Source: Pantanalinema sp. GBBB05
GTDB lineage: Bacteria; Cyanobacteriota; Cyanobacteriia; Leptolyngbyales; Leptolyngbyaceae
DNA length: 64,000 nt
Reading direction: 5' to 3'
Assembly (NCBI GenBank): GCA_016743235.1
Contig: VRZD01000016.1
Span: 1 to 64,000, forward strand
Shown: in pieces, positions 55,652 to 64,000 of the stretch
How positions within the stretch are numbered: position 1 is the first letter of the stretch
Layout of the letters: every line of letters begins with the position of its first letter
Program-made: the position numbers and the translations under genes
Notes under the pieces: model-generated
Database searches by the model: none
What the model was told of the DNA's origin: nothing
The model's input: the letters and a program-made list of their open reading frames with translations, nothing else

Positions 55652-56197
55652 TTAGTTATCCCGGAAGGGCATGCCCATCTCTTTCAATAGAGCACGACCT
55701 TCCTCATCGGTAGTTGCAGTCGTGATGATTGAAATGTCCATGCCACGGATCTGGTCAATGCTGTCATAGTCCACTTCTGGGAAGATGAGTTGCTCTCGAA
55801 TACCCAGAGTATAGTTACCACGCCCGTCAAAACTCTTAGGACTGATACCGCGAAAGTCACGAATTCGAGGTAGAGCGAGGTTGATGAGGCGATCGAGAAA
55901 AGCATACATCCGTTCCGAACGGAGAGTGACCATAATCCCTACAGGCATCCCCTGCCGGATTTTGAAGCCTGCAATCGCTTTCTTAGCACGGGTGACAACA
56001 GGCTTTTGTCCTGTGATTACGCCAATCTCGGCTAAAGAAGCCTCTAATGCCTTAGCATTCTGGGCAGCTTCACCTAAACCCCGGTTCACAGTTACTTTGA
56101 CAAGCTTAGGAACTTGATGGATGTTGGTGTAGCCAAACTGCTCCATGAGTTTCGGAACAATTTTTTCTTGATATGTTGTCTTCAGCTGTGTTGCCAT
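55652..56197 (-). CDS. rplE: 50S ribosomal protein L5
   Basis: 181 residues; TRAKKAIAGFKIRQGMPVGI and GIREQLIFPEVDYDSIDQIRG. Binds 5S rRNA and the P-site tRNA. A spacer of about 140 nt separates it from rplX, long for this operon. Confidence 0.97.
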   Translation of the reverse strand: MATQLKTTYQEKIVPKLMEQFGYTNIHQVPKLVKVTVNRGLGEAAQNAKALEASLAEIGVITGQKPVVTRAKKAIAGFKIRQGMPVGIMVTLRSERMYAFLDRLINLALPRIRDFRGISPKSFDGRGNYTLGIREQLIFPEVDYDSIDQIRGMDISIITTATTDEEGRALLKEMGMPFRDN

Positions 56198-56282
56198 TGG
56201 TCGTCCTTTTCAATTAGTTCCCTGGTCTTGGTCAGGAAGGTTAGGGTTAGTGATTAGCTGTATCGGAACGTTTTAGAGATAT

Positions 56283-56296
56283 TTAGCGATCGCTAA
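56283..56296. repeat. HIP1-centred 14-bp palindrome
   Basis: TTAGCGATCGCTAA, a perfect palindrome around the HIP1 octamer GCGATCGC, in the rplX-rplE spacer. HIP1 occurs many times in the window (for example 1310-1317 and 2977-2984), mostly inside genes; this copy is intergenic. Confidence 0.8.
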
Positions 56297-56338
56297 GTTC
56301 TATTTCTAATAATCGCGAATAGCCGACAACTAACCGTC

Positions 56339-56686
56339 TTAGTCGATGATTTCCCCAGTCTTCTTCAGCATTCGGACCTTACGACCATCGGGGTCGAAAG
56401 TGTAGCAAACCCGACTAGCTACTTTTTGCTTTTCCGAATAAAGCATGACATTAGAGCTATGAATGGGTGCTTCATTCGTAACGATCTGCCCCGATTCACC
56501 TTCTTGTTGAGGTTTAACGTGCTTAGTCCGAATATTGACACCTTTGACAACCACCTTACTGAGTTTCGGTAGAGTCAGAAGAACTTCCCCGACTTTACCT
56601 TTATCCTTGCCACTAATGACTTGAACGGTGTCGCCTTTTTTGACATGCATTTTGTGCCGAGTTGCCCCAGCCTTGCTAGTTGCCAT
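56339..56686 (-). CDS. rplX: 50S ribosomal protein L24
   Basis: 115 residues; KOW motif KKGDTVQVISGKDKGKVGEV near the N terminus. Overlaps rplN by one base. Confidence 0.96.
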   Translation of the reverse strand: MATSKAGATRHKMHVKKGDTVQVISGKDKGKVGEVLLTLPKLSKVVVKGVNIRTKHVKPQQEGESGQIVTNEAPIHSSNVMLYSEKQKVASRVCYTFDPDGRKVRMLKKTGEIID

Positions 56687-57054
56687 TACAGTACCTCCGG
56701 CGCAAGAGAAACAATCTTAGTAAAGTTTTTGTCGCGCAGTTCACGAGCAACCGGACCAAAGACACGAGTGCCTCTCGGATTACCATCGTTATTGATAATT
56801 ACCGCCGCGTTATCATCAAAACGAATGCTCATACCGCTCTCACGGCGCAAACTCTTGCGAGTCCGAACGATCACTGCTTTGACAACATCTGACTTCTTCA
56901 CCGCCATGTTAGGAATCGCATCTTTCACAACAGCGACAATGACATCTCCGACGCCACCATAGCGACGATTACCGCCCCCTAACACACGAATGCACATAAG
57001 CTTACGGGCACCGCTGTTATCTGCTACGTTCAGGTAGGTTTCCTGCTGAATCAT
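56686..57054 (-). CDS. rplN: 50S ribosomal protein L14
   Basis: 122 residues; start MIQQETYLNVADNSGARKLM and FGPVARELRDKNFTKIVSLA end. Confidence 0.98.
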   Translation of the reverse strand: MIQQETYLNVADNSGARKLMCIRVLGGGNRRYGGVGDVIVAVVKDAIPNMAVKKSDVVKAVIVRTRKSLRRESGMSIRFDDNAAVIINNDGNPRGTRVFGPVARELRDKNFTKIVSLAPEVL

Positions 57055-57066
57055 CTCAACCTTCCT

Positions 57067-57318
57067 CTAGCCTTTTGCTGTAGTGGTTAAAATATCGGTC
57101 ACAGTCCACCGCTTGGTACGGCTGAGAGGACGAGTTTCTTGAATCCGCACCCGATCGCCGACTCGGCATTTATTTTCCTCATCATGCGCCTTGTAGCGTT
57201 GGGTTTTCGCCACAATTTTGCCGTACTTTTGGTGAGCAGCCCGATTCTCCACTGCCACAACCACGGTTTTGTCCATTTTGTCGCTGACGACTAAGCCAAC
57301 TCTCTCTTTTACTGCCAT
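57067..57318 (-). CDS. rpsQ: 30S ribosomal protein S17
   Basis: 83 residues; GLVVSDKMDKTVVVAVENR OB-fold start and RIQETRPLSRTKRW. Confidence 0.97.
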   Translation of the reverse strand: MAVKERVGLVVSDKMDKTVVVAVENRAAHQKYGKIVAKTQRYKAHDEENKCRVGDRVRIQETRPLSRTKRWTVTDILTTTAKG

Positions 57319-57324
57319 TGAGGT

Positions 57325-57558
57325 CTACTCCGCTGCTTCAGATTCAGAATGTGAGCCTGCTTTCAATTGTCTTTCCCGTTCAACGGTCATTAACTGCGCT
57401 AAACGATGACGAGCATGCTTAAATTGGTGAGGTTTTTCTAACCGACGTGTTCCCTTCTGAAATCGCAGTTCAAATAGTTCACGCTTAATTGCAATAATTT
57501 GCTCTTCGAGTTCCTGGTCGCTTAGTTTACGCGCTTCTTCGATTTTGGGTAGTGGCAT
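57325..57558 (-). CDS. rpmC: 50S ribosomal protein L29
   Basis: 77 residues, all helical; ELFELRFQKGTRRLEKPHQF is the family core. The acidic tail (SHSESEAAE) is longer than in E. coli. Confidence 0.96.
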   Translation of the reverse strand: MPLPKIEEARKLSDQELEEQIIAIKRELFELRFQKGTRRLEKPHQFKHARHRLAQLMTVERERQLKAGSHSESEAAE

Positions 57559-57560
57559 AA

Positions 57561-57980
57561 TCAGGACTCCTCCGTTTCACGCATGATGAACTTTGTTTTA
57601 ATGGGGAGTTTGAAGGATGCCAGGCGAATCGCTTCACGAGCCACTTCTTCAGAAACTCCAGCAATTTCAAACAAAACTCGACCTGGTTTTACCACCGCTA
57701 CCCAGAATTCAGGCGCCCCTTTACCAGAACCCATCCGGGTTTCCGCCGGACGCATGGTCACAGGCTTATCGGGGAAAATGCGAATCCAGATTTTGCCACC
57801 CCGTCGGATGTACCGAGTCATGGCTCGACGGCTAGCCTCGATTTGACGAGAGGTAATCCAGGAGGGTTCCAATGCTTGGAGACCAAACTCACCGAAGTTG
57901 AGAGCGCTACCGCGGGTTGCCAGGCCTCTCATGCGTCCGCGCTGCTGCTTACGAAATTTAGTTCTTCTTGGACTTAACAT
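57561..57980 (-). CDS. rplP: 50S ribosomal protein L16
   Basis: 139 residues; MLSPRRTKFRKQQRGRMRGL start and RMGSGKGAPEFWVAVVKPGR. Confidence 0.98.
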   Translation of the reverse strand: MLSPRRTKFRKQQRGRMRGLATRGSALNFGEFGLQALEPSWITSRQIEASRRAMTRYIRRGGKIWIRIFPDKPVTMRPAETRMGSGKGAPEFWVAVVKPGRVLFEIAGVSEEVAREAIRLASFKLPIKTKFIMRETEES

Positions 57981-58056
57981 GGCTCAGTACCTTGTGAATG
58001 CAGAAGTCAGGAGAGCTTAAGCAACGAGAGGGAAACCACCCCCTCAGCTCTATGCC

Positions 58057-58791
58057 CTATCCCTCATTCGATCGGTCTTCAAATTGCTGACGACGACGCT
58101 GTTGCTGGCGACGACGAGGTTGGGCTGCGGTAGTCGCTTGGGGTTCTTCCTGACCAGGGATAATTTCGCCCTTGAATACCCAAACTTTGATCCCTAACGT
58201 GCCGTAGATCGTACTAGCGGTGCAATAAGCGTAGTCAATATCGGCTCTCAACGTATGCAGAGGGACTCGACCTTCCCGAGTCCATTCGGGTCGAGCAATT
58301 TCAGCCCCATTCAGACGACCACTGACCTGAACTTTAATGCCCTCAATGCCTGCCCGCTGTGCTCTTTGAATCGCCTGACGAACTACGCGCCGGAACGATA
58401 CCCGACGCTCCAGTTGTTGAGCGATGTACTCAGCAATCAGGGCTGCATCGGCATCAACCCGAGCCACTTCAACCACATTGATCCGAATCTGACGATCGCT
58501 ACCGCCCAATTCTTTTTGTAGCCCCGATCGCAACGATTCAATACCAGCGCCGCCACGACCAACGACAACACCAGGTCGAGCTGTGCGAACTTCTAGATCA
58601 ATCTGATCAGCTTTACGCTCGATCCGAACCTCAGAAATACCAGCACTACTCAGGTTTTTCTCGACAAAACGACGAATCTTATAATCTTCTTGCAGCAATT
58701 CTGGATAGCGATCTGTATCCGCAAACCAGCGAGAGCGGTGATCCTGGATAATCCCCAGTCGGAATCCGGTTGGATGAATCTTCTGTCCCAC
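58057..58791 (-). CDS. rpsC: 30S ribosomal protein S3
   Basis: 244 residues from GTG 58791, which gives the universal start MGQKIHPTGFRLGII. The frame extends upstream to 58890 but overlaps rplV and is not family sequence. KH domain VVGRGGAGIESLRSGLQKEL and RAQRAGIEGIKVQVSGRLNG; Gln/Arg-rich C terminus. Confidence 0.97.
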   Translation of the reverse strand: MGQKIHPTGFRLGIIQDHRSRWFADTDRYPELLQEDYKIRRFVEKNLSSAGISEVRIERKADQIDLEVRTARPGVVVGRGGAGIESLRSGLQKELGGSDRQIRINVVEVARVDADAALIAEYIAQQLERRVSFRRVVRQAIQRAQRAGIEGIKVQVSGRLNGAEIARPEWTREGRVPLHTLRADIDYAYCTASTIYGTLGIKVWVFKGEIIPGQEEPQATTAAQPRRRQQQRRRQQFEDRSNEG

Positions 58792-58858
58792 GAAGGCGTC
58801 CTCAATGAAAGCAGTAGCAGTGAAATGATGGCTCAAGATTGGAAAAGTTCTGAAAAGA

Positions 58859-59218
58859 TCAGGACTCTGCCGCCCCTGGAGCCACAGCAATAGTAATGTG
58901 GCATGTTGGCTTACGAATTTGGTAAGCGCGACCTTGGGCTCTGGGTCTAAACCGCTTGAGAGTTGGTCCCTGATCAGCGTATGCCTGGCTCACTAAAAGA
59001 GAAGCTCGATCGATTCCCTCATTGTGTTCAGCATTCGCTGCTGCCGAGCGCAACACCTTTAAGATGGGCTCACAAGAGCGATAAGGCATAAATTCCAAAA
59101 TGATTAATGCCTCTCGGTAGGAGCGTCCCCGAATTTGATCCAAAACCCGACGTACCTTATGCGGGGACATCCGAACGTAGCGGGCGATTGCTTTAACTTC
59201 TGTAGTATCAACAGCCAT
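58859..59218 (-). CDS. rplV: 50S ribosomal protein L22
   Basis: 119 residues; RYVRMSPHKVRRVLDQIRGR and the exit-tunnel loop LKRFRPRAQGRAYQIRKPT. Confidence 0.97.
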   Translation of the reverse strand: MAVDTTEVKAIARYVRMSPHKVRRVLDQIRGRSYREALIILEFMPYRSCEPILKVLRSAAANAEHNEGIDRASLLVSQAYADQGPTLKRFRPRAQGRAYQIRKPTCHITIAVAPGAAES

Positions 59219-59272
59219 AATTTCTTCCTCTAGCTAATCGCTAAGAGCCAGCAGCTCATCACTCGCCCCTCT

Positions 59273-59551
59273 TTATCGGCGAGCTTTTTTATCACCACCG
59301 GCATGACCCCGAAAGGTACGAGTGGGGGCAAATTCACCTAGCTTGTGACCCACCATTTGCTCGGTAACGTAAACCGGAACATGCTGCCGTCCGTTGTGAA
59401 CAGCAATGGTCAAGCCAATCATTTGAGGCATGATTGTGGACGCACGTGACCAGGTTTTAATCACCTGATTGTCACCCTTTGCCCGCATTGCCTCGATTTT
59501 GCGTAGCAAGTGATCTGCGACAAATGGACCTTTTTTCAGCGAACGAGCCAT
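59273..59551 (-). CDS. rpsS: 30S ribosomal protein S19
   Basis: 92 residues; MARSLKKGPFVADHLLRKIE start and HKLGEFAPTRTFRGHAGGDK. Confidence 0.98.
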   Translation of the reverse strand: MARSLKKGPFVADHLLRKIEAMRAKGDNQVIKTWSRASTIMPQMIGLTIAVHNGRQHVPVYVTEQMVGHKLGEFAPTRTFRGHAGGDKKARR

Positions 59552-59582
59552 GCTCTACCTACTCCATTCTTAGTGCTTGCAG

Positions 59583-60446
59583 TTATGAATCCCGACCGCC
59601 GCGACCGCGTTTCGAGGATTTACGACGGCGACGTACAATCAACGCATCACTGAGTTTGCGCTTCTTGCGAGTTTTGTATCCCAGTGCAGGCTTACCCCAA
59701 GGAGTGACAGGCCCAGAACGACCGATCGGCGCTCTGCCTTCACCACCACCGTGAGGGTGATCCACCGGGTTCATTACACTGCCTCGAACTTCCGGTCTGC
59801 GACCTTTCCAACGCTTACGACCTGCTTTACCAAAACTGGTGTTGCGAATATCTGCATTACCGACAGAACCGATCGTGGCATAGCACTCGCGGCGGATCAT
59901 TCTTACTTCACCGGAAGGTAGCTTCAGCGTCACGAAGTTGCCTTCTTTGGCCGCGACTTGAGCACTTGCACCCGCGGCTCGAACGATTTGACCACCTTTG
60001 CCAGGAGTTAGCTCAACGTTGTGAACGATCGTCCCCAATGGGATATTACCCAGAGGCAACGCATTTCCCACTTCGATCGGAGAGTTGGGACCAGCAACGA
60101 TTACAGTACCAACTTGTAGATTAGCTGGGTGTAGAATGTAGCGCTTCTCACCATCTTGGTAATAGAGCAGAGCAATGCGAGCATTCCGGTTTGGATCGTA
60201 CTCAACTGCGGCTACTTTAGCGGGGATATTGTGCTTATCGCGGCGGAAATCCACCATGCGATAAAGACGTTTGTGCCCACCACCCCGATGGCGGCAAGTT
60301 ACCACACCCCGGTTGTTACGACCTTTCGGACGATGGCGGGATTTTGTTAAAGACTTCTCTGGTTCACTCCGCGTAATTTCAGCAAAATCCGAAACGCTAC
60401 GCTCACGAGTTCCAGGGGTATATGGTCGGTATAAGCGGATGCCCAT
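59583..60446 (-). CDS. rplB: 50S ribosomal protein L2
   Basis: 287 residues; GRNNRGVVTCRHRGGGHKRL and the peptidyl-transferase signature MNPVDHPHGGGEGRAPIG. Confidence 0.98.
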   Translation of the reverse strand: MGIRLYRPYTPGTRERSVSDFAEITRSEPEKSLTKSRHRPKGRNNRGVVTCRHRGGGHKRLYRMVDFRRDKHNIPAKVAAVEYDPNRNARIALLYYQDGEKRYILHPANLQVGTVIVAGPNSPIEVGNALPLGNIPLGTIVHNVELTPGKGGQIVRAAGASAQVAAKEGNFVTLKLPSGEVRMIRRECYATIGSVGNADIRNTSFGKAGRKRWKGRRPEVRGSVMNPVDHPHGGGEGRAPIGRSGPVTPWGKPALGYKTRKKRKLSDALIVRRRRKSSKRGRGGRDS

Positions 60447-60484
60447 AGTTCACACTCTTAAATGCTTGCCAAACCTCAACAGTC

Positions 60485-60787
60485 CTAAACCTCGGGGAAG
60501 AGGGTAATGGAGTCCCCAGATGCCAGGGTTACGATCGCCCGCTTGTAATGGGGACGATAGCCAATAAACTTACCCACTCGACGCTGTTTGCGAGGAGGAT
60601 TCAGGGTTTTCACACCAACAACCTTGACATCAAAGAGCGTTTCGATCGCTGCTCTAATTTGCGGCTTGGTTGCCTTGGGAGCAACCTCAAAGGTATATTG
60701 ATTGTTTTCGAGCAACAGGGTTGCTTTTTCGGTGATTAGCGGACGACGAATCAAATCGACTAAATCACGTGGGGAATATTCAGTCAC
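60485..60787 (-). CDS. rplW: 50S ribosomal protein L23
   Basis: 100 residues; LIRRPLITEKATLLLENNQY. Docking site for trigger factor and SRP. Overlaps rplD by 8 nt. Confidence 0.97.
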   Translation of the reverse strand: MTEYSPRDLVDLIRRPLITEKATLLLENNQYTFEVAPKATKPQIRAAIETLFDVKVVGVKTLNPPRKQRRVGKFIGYRPHYKRAIVTLASGDSITLFPEV

Positions 60788-61412
60788 CGTAGACCTCCTG
60801 GATTTGAGAAAGCGCAGATGTGGTTGCTACGATCTGATCCGCAGCCAGCAGATCAAATACATTCAGGTTGTTTGCAGAGATTAATCGCAAATTGGCAATG
60901 TTGCGGGCAGACAAGTAAACCGTCTCATTCCGCTCTGCCACAATCAACAGAACCTTCGCACCTGGCTGAATTCCCCAACCTGCTAACGCTTTGGCTAATT
61001 CCTTTGTTTTCGGCTGAGGCAGCTGATCGGCAAAATCTTGCACAACCACCAAGTCATCAACCCGACTTTGCAATGCTGTGCGTAGAGCCAACCTCCGCTC
61101 CTTACGATTCATCTTCTTCTCGTAATCTCTTGGTTTGGGACCAAAGACTACACCACCACCCCGCCATAACGGAGACCGATTAGAACCGGCACGCGCCCGA
61201 CCTGTGCCTTTCTGCCGCCAAGGCTTCCGCCCACCCCCACTGACTTCAGCGCGAGTTTTTGTAGAAGCAGTACCCTGACGAGCGTTTGCCATTTGGCGTA
61301 CTAAGGCACGGTGAACAATATGGGCAGCGCTTGCTTCACTAGCCACTCGCAACTCTAACGAAGCGGTTCCAGCTTCTTGTCCTTGCCAATCTCGAACTAC
61401 ACAATCAACCAT
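60780..61412 (-). CDS. rplD: 50S ribosomal protein L4
   Basis: 210 residues; exit-tunnel loop RAEVSGGGRKPWRQKGTGRA and RSPLWRGGGVVFGPKPRDY. In E. coli L4 also represses this operon; nothing here tests that. Confidence 0.97.
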   Translation of the reverse strand: MVDCVVRDWQGQEAGTASLELRVASEASAAHIVHRALVRQMANARQGTASTKTRAEVSGGGRKPWRQKGTGRARAGSNRSPLWRGGGVVFGPKPRDYEKKMNRKERRLALRTALQSRVDDLVVVQDFADQLPQPKTKELAKALAGWGIQPGAKVLLIVAERNETVYLSARNIANLRLISANNLNVFDLLAADQIVATTSALSQIQEVYGD

Positions 61413-61507
61413 ATCTCTTTAATCCCGTCTCGATTCAGGTCACGACTGTTAGGCATTAGCTCCAGAGCAGCCTAATATCCCTGGCAATCTAAGCAAATGA
61501 CTAATGC

Positions 61508-62140
61508 TTACCCAACAGTTTTGGCAGGCACAACATTCACTAATGCACCTGGCTTACCGGGAATAGCACCTTTAATCAGTAGCAGATTCCGCTCCGCATC
61601 AACTCGAACAACTGTTAATTTACGGACAGTCACCTGACTACCGCCCAGCCGTCCTGCCATCCGCTTACCCGGATAAACCCGACCTGGTGTTGTACCAGCC
61701 CCAGTAGAACCAGGAAGACGGTGGTTCTTAGAACCATGCGCCATCGGTCCGCGCTTAAAATTGTGCCGCTTCTGGTAACCGGCAAAGCCACGACCAATAC
61801 TGGTGCCGATCACATCTACTGTCTGTCCAGCAGCAAACGTATCTGCTTTAAGCTGTTGACCCAGTTCAAACTGATTTGCATCATCTAAACGATACTCATG
61901 AAGATGACGGACAGGTGAACAGCTGGACTTTGCCAAATGACCTAATTCAGGCTTGTTTAATGCCTTTTGAGTTACTTCACCATATCCAACCTGAATGGCC
62001 GAATAGCCATCAGTGTCAACGGTTTTGATCTGGGTGATCGTACATGGACCGGCTTGAATGACAGTCACAGGAACTGCTTTCCCTGCTTCGTCAAACACCT
62101 GGGTCATGCCAAGTTTGGTGCCGAGAATACCGATGGACAC
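61508..62140 (-). CDS. rplC: 50S ribosomal protein L3
   Basis: 210 residues from GTG 62140; start MSIGILGTKLGMTQVFDEAG and RMAGRLGGSQVTVRKLTVVR. First gene of the array; rpsJ (S10) is not upstream, as in other cyanobacteria where it belongs to the str operon. Confidence 0.97.
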   Translation of the reverse strand: MSIGILGTKLGMTQVFDEAGKAVPVTVIQAGPCTITQIKTVDTDGYSAIQVGYGEVTQKALNKPELGHLAKSSCSPVRHLHEYRLDDANQFELGQQLKADTFAAGQTVDVIGTSIGRGFAGYQKRHNFKRGPMAHGSKNHRLPGSTGAGTTPGRVYPGKRMAGRLGGSQVTVRKLTVVRVDAERNLLLIKGAIPGKPGALVNVVPAKTVG

Positions 62141-62708
62141 GGTGACTGACTCCCTCTATCTACACACTGCAAAATATAGAGATCATGAAAATTCTCAAGA
62201 TCTCTGATTGACCACTCTCATCGCCACAAATCAACCGAAGTTAACCTCTCAAGATCACTCCTAAGAAGCTGAACCTCGGAAAGTCTTTTTATAAAGCTTT
62301 CGATTTAGCTTTTTGCTTCTGAGAAAGTTTTAGATAACGATCGAACCCGGCGTTTACCCCTATCAGGACTTAAGCAGTGAACCACTCAGTATCCAATAGC
62401 GAGGGTAGAGCTTGATTTGAATTTTGAGCTGTCCAAACCTTGCTAATACACAGGGTTGTCAGCAACTCAAAATTTTAGCGACAGTTATCCAATATAGAAC
62501 AAGCTTCTCGGGTTTGTCTAGATCTAATCTTAAGAAAATTAAAGGATGACTCTCGCAGAGAATCAATGGTCCGTTTTGAAGGTTGCTGGCTAGATATGAG
62601 ACACTATTTCAGGGAGCATAGGGGATGTAAGCAGAATCTATAGCCGGACTGGCTTGCATCATTTAACCTTAGAGCAATGGGTAACGGCACGAAGGAATCT
62701 ATATTGAT
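62141..62708. other. Divergent promoter region of the ribosomal array and ndhN
   Basis: 568 nt between rplC (minus) and ndhN (plus) without a gene. It must hold promoters for both. A hairpin (62178-62205) sits in the rplC leader and is listed separately; no further confident site. Confidence 0.5.
62178..62205 (-). promoter_or_regulatory. Hairpin in rplC leader
   Basis: AGAGATC (62178-62184) and GATCTCT (62199-62205) form a 7-bp stem with a 14-nt loop about 40 nt before the rplC start, followed on the minus strand by ATATTTTGC. It could be an attenuator or an autoregulatory site. Confidence 0.35.
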
Positions 62709-63185
62709 ATGGCACTGATTACTACTGGTAAGCAGCTGATCCGGGATCTAGAAGCACAGGGAGCTTTAGGCGTTTATGTGCCTTTAGAAGGCGGGTTTGA
62801 AGGACGGTATCGGCGGCGGATTCGGGCATCAGGATATGGTTCTCTCAGCATTACCGCTAGAGGACTGGGCGATATTGCCATGTATCTGACCGGAATTCAC
62901 GGGATTCGCCCACCTCACTTAGGTAAAAAAAGTACGGCTTCAGGCGCTGCCGTTGGTTACACGTATTATATTCCCCCAATTTTGGCAACCCATTTGGAGC
63001 AGTTACCGCCTAAATCTAAAGGGCTACTGCTTTGGGTGATCGAAGGAAATATTCTATCGAATCAGGAATTAGAATACTTAGCCAATCTGCCCAGCGTAGA
63101 ACCCCGAGTCAAAGTTGTCGTGGAATTGGGCGGCGATCGCGTCTTCCGATGGACTCCGTTAAAGCAAGCGTTATTATCTGCATAG
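62709..63185 (+). CDS. ndhN: NAD(P)H-quinone oxidoreductase subunit N
   Basis: 158 residues. NdhN is a peripheral-arm subunit of the photosynthetic NDH-1 complex used in cyclic electron flow and respiration. Family start MALITTGKQLIRDLEAQGAL and GYTYYIPPILATHLEQLP. No membrane helix. Followed by ldpA on the same strand, a linkage I associate with cyanobacteria. Confidence 0.95.
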   Translation: MALITTGKQLIRDLEAQGALGVYVPLEGGFEGRYRRRIRASGYGSLSITARGLGDIAMYLTGIHGIRPPHLGKKSTASGAAVGYTYYIPPILATHLEQLPPKSKGLLLWVIEGNILSNQELEYLANLPSVEPRVKVVVELGGDRVFRWTPLKQALLSA

Positions 63186-63196
63186 TCACAAGATAA

Positions 63197-63242
63197 GGAG
63201 AGGGGCGATCGCCATCCGCAGAAATAGCATTTGCCCCTCTCC
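63197..63242 (+). terminator. Inverted repeat after ndhN
   Basis: GGAGAGGGGC (63197-63206) and GCCCCTCTCC (63233-63242) form a perfect 10-bp stem with a 26-nt loop. There is no T tract directly after it, so it may be an RNA-stability or attenuator hairpin in place of a full terminator. Confidence 0.45.
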
Positions 63243-63324
63243 ATAAGGCTTTACTGGACTAAAAAATCACGAAGTTTTTGGTTGACGACTCGTCTTTTTT
63301 TATGGAGCGCATTAGCATGGAAGG

Positions 63325-64000
63325 GTGACTGAACAAAACTACCCTTTATGCTCCTTACGGGAGGGGCACTGGTTTAAGTTAATTTGTGGAGCCAGTTTCC
63401 AACACCTCCCGGCAATTCGCTCTCTAGCGCTTGTGTATACCCTGGCTGGTGCCGACTGTATTGATGTTGCGGCTGATCCAGCTGTAATCTCTGCCGCTCA
63501 AGCAGGGATCGACATGGCAACCCCAATGCTCGAGGTTGCTCAGCAGCAAGGATTTGCCGTCAAGGGACGCCCCTGGCTGATGGTTAGCTTCAATGATGGC
63601 GAAGACCCGCATTTTCGCAAAGCCGAGTTTGATGCGATCGCTTGCCCAACCCACTGCCCCCGTCCCTGCGAAACAATTTGTCCAGCCAATGCGATTGTGT
63701 TTAATACAACCGCATCAACTCCACAGATTACTTCTGTTTCTAACCAAACCACTTCATCGCCGTCTTTCTCAGGGGTATTAGCAGATCGGTGCTATGGATG
63801 TGGTCGGTGTTTACCTGTTTGTCCAATCCAGCACATCTCAGCTCGCTCGTATGTTTCAACTCCACAAGCAATCGCACCATTAGTACTTCAAGCTGGAGTA
63901 GATGCGATCGAGATTCATACTCAAGTCGGACGCTTAGGCGATTTTCGACGATTATGGGAAGCTATAACTCCCTACCTCAGCCGATTAAGAGTGGTCGCGG
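63325..64000 (+). CDS. ldpA: LdpA-like iron-sulfur protein (partial, runs off right edge)
   Basis: 225 codons from GTG 63325 (MTEQNYPLCSLREGHWFKLI) to the window end. An in-frame TAG three codons upstream fixes the start. The first 100 residues match LdpA, then CPTHCPRPCETICPANAIV and RCYGCGRCLPVCPIQHIS supply Cys clusters for two Fe-S centres, followed by a TIM-barrel-like part. LdpA senses redox state and tunes circadian period to light in Synechococcus. The C terminus is missing here. Confidence 0.9.
   Translation, partial: MTEQNYPLCSLREGHWFKLICGASFQHLPAIRSLALVYTLAGADCIDVAADPAVISAAQAGIDMATPMLEVAQQQGFAVKGRPWLMVSFNDGEDPHFRKAEFDAIACPTHCPRPCETICPANAIVFNTTASTPQITSVSNQTTSSPSFSGVLADRCYGCGRCLPVCPIQHISARSYVSTPQAIAPLVLQAGVDAIEIHTQVGRLGDFRRLWEAITPYLSRLRVVA

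Noticed and set aside
56621..56962. Plus-strand frames opposite rplN and rplX
   Set aside because: They are mirror frames of highly conserved ribosomal genes and have no start signals.
58792..58890. N-terminal extension of S3
   Set aside because: The sequence before the GTG at 58791 is not S3-like and overlaps rplV; the universal MGQKIHPTGF start lies at the GTG.

Overview
The window is chromosomal DNA from a cyanobacterium of moderate G+C content. The markers are the sensor kinase NblS (Hik33), the photosynthetic NDH subunit NdhN, the clock-input protein LdpA, the chlorophyll cyclase AcsF, a Tic22 homologue, the division protein Ftn2/ZipN (ARC6), a photosystem II S4-domain protein, and frequent copies of the cyanobacterial HIP1 octamer GCGATCGC. 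No genus can be fixed from the sequence alone. I see no prophage, insertion sequence, CRISPR array or integron.

Layout. The left edge (1-130) is the 5' end of a 16S rRNA gene on the minus strand with a clear promoter at 345-373. From 0.7 to 13 kb lie metabolic and quality-control genes: nadC, a C39-like protease, argS, a half-size TauE protein, def, an HtrA protease, trkA, a zinc-ribbon membrane protein, nblS and purD. From 13 to 31 kb come pcrA, a CPBP protease, clpS, small conserved proteins, two alpha/beta hydrolases, a TM2 protein, acsF, a caspase-like/TPR pair, prmC, tic22, a substrate-binding lipoprotein and an ACT protein. From 31 to 45 kb come a Ycf52-like acetyltransferase, tRNA-Pro, a VanX-like peptidase, yidD, a geranylgeranyl-reductase-family flavoprotein, rodZ, rluB, a SphS/SphR-like two-component pair, ftn2, pdhA, an RRM protein and the S4 protein. 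From 44.5 to 62.1 kb one long minus-strand array holds the S10-spc-alpha ribosomal cluster (rplC through rplQ), extended by truA, rplM, rpsI, rpmE and prfA. The right edge has ndhN and the start of ldpA on the plus strand.

Most genes are ordinary cyanobacterial core genes. Four things stand out. (1) ArgRS carries an internal insert of about 174 residues with two membrane helices that looks like a CAAD/CURT1-type thylakoid anchor, inside the anticodon-binding region. (2) The htrA-trkA spacer encodes a likely unannotated plus-strand small RNA of about 105 nt, with a sigma70-type promoter, a 15-bp closing stem, two internal hairpins and a U8 tail. (3) A caspase-fold protein has Tyr at both catalytic positions and overlaps a membrane TPR gene. 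(4) rodZ carries a G10 tract near its 3' end. Strong rho-independent terminators follow argS, acsF and the RRM gene.
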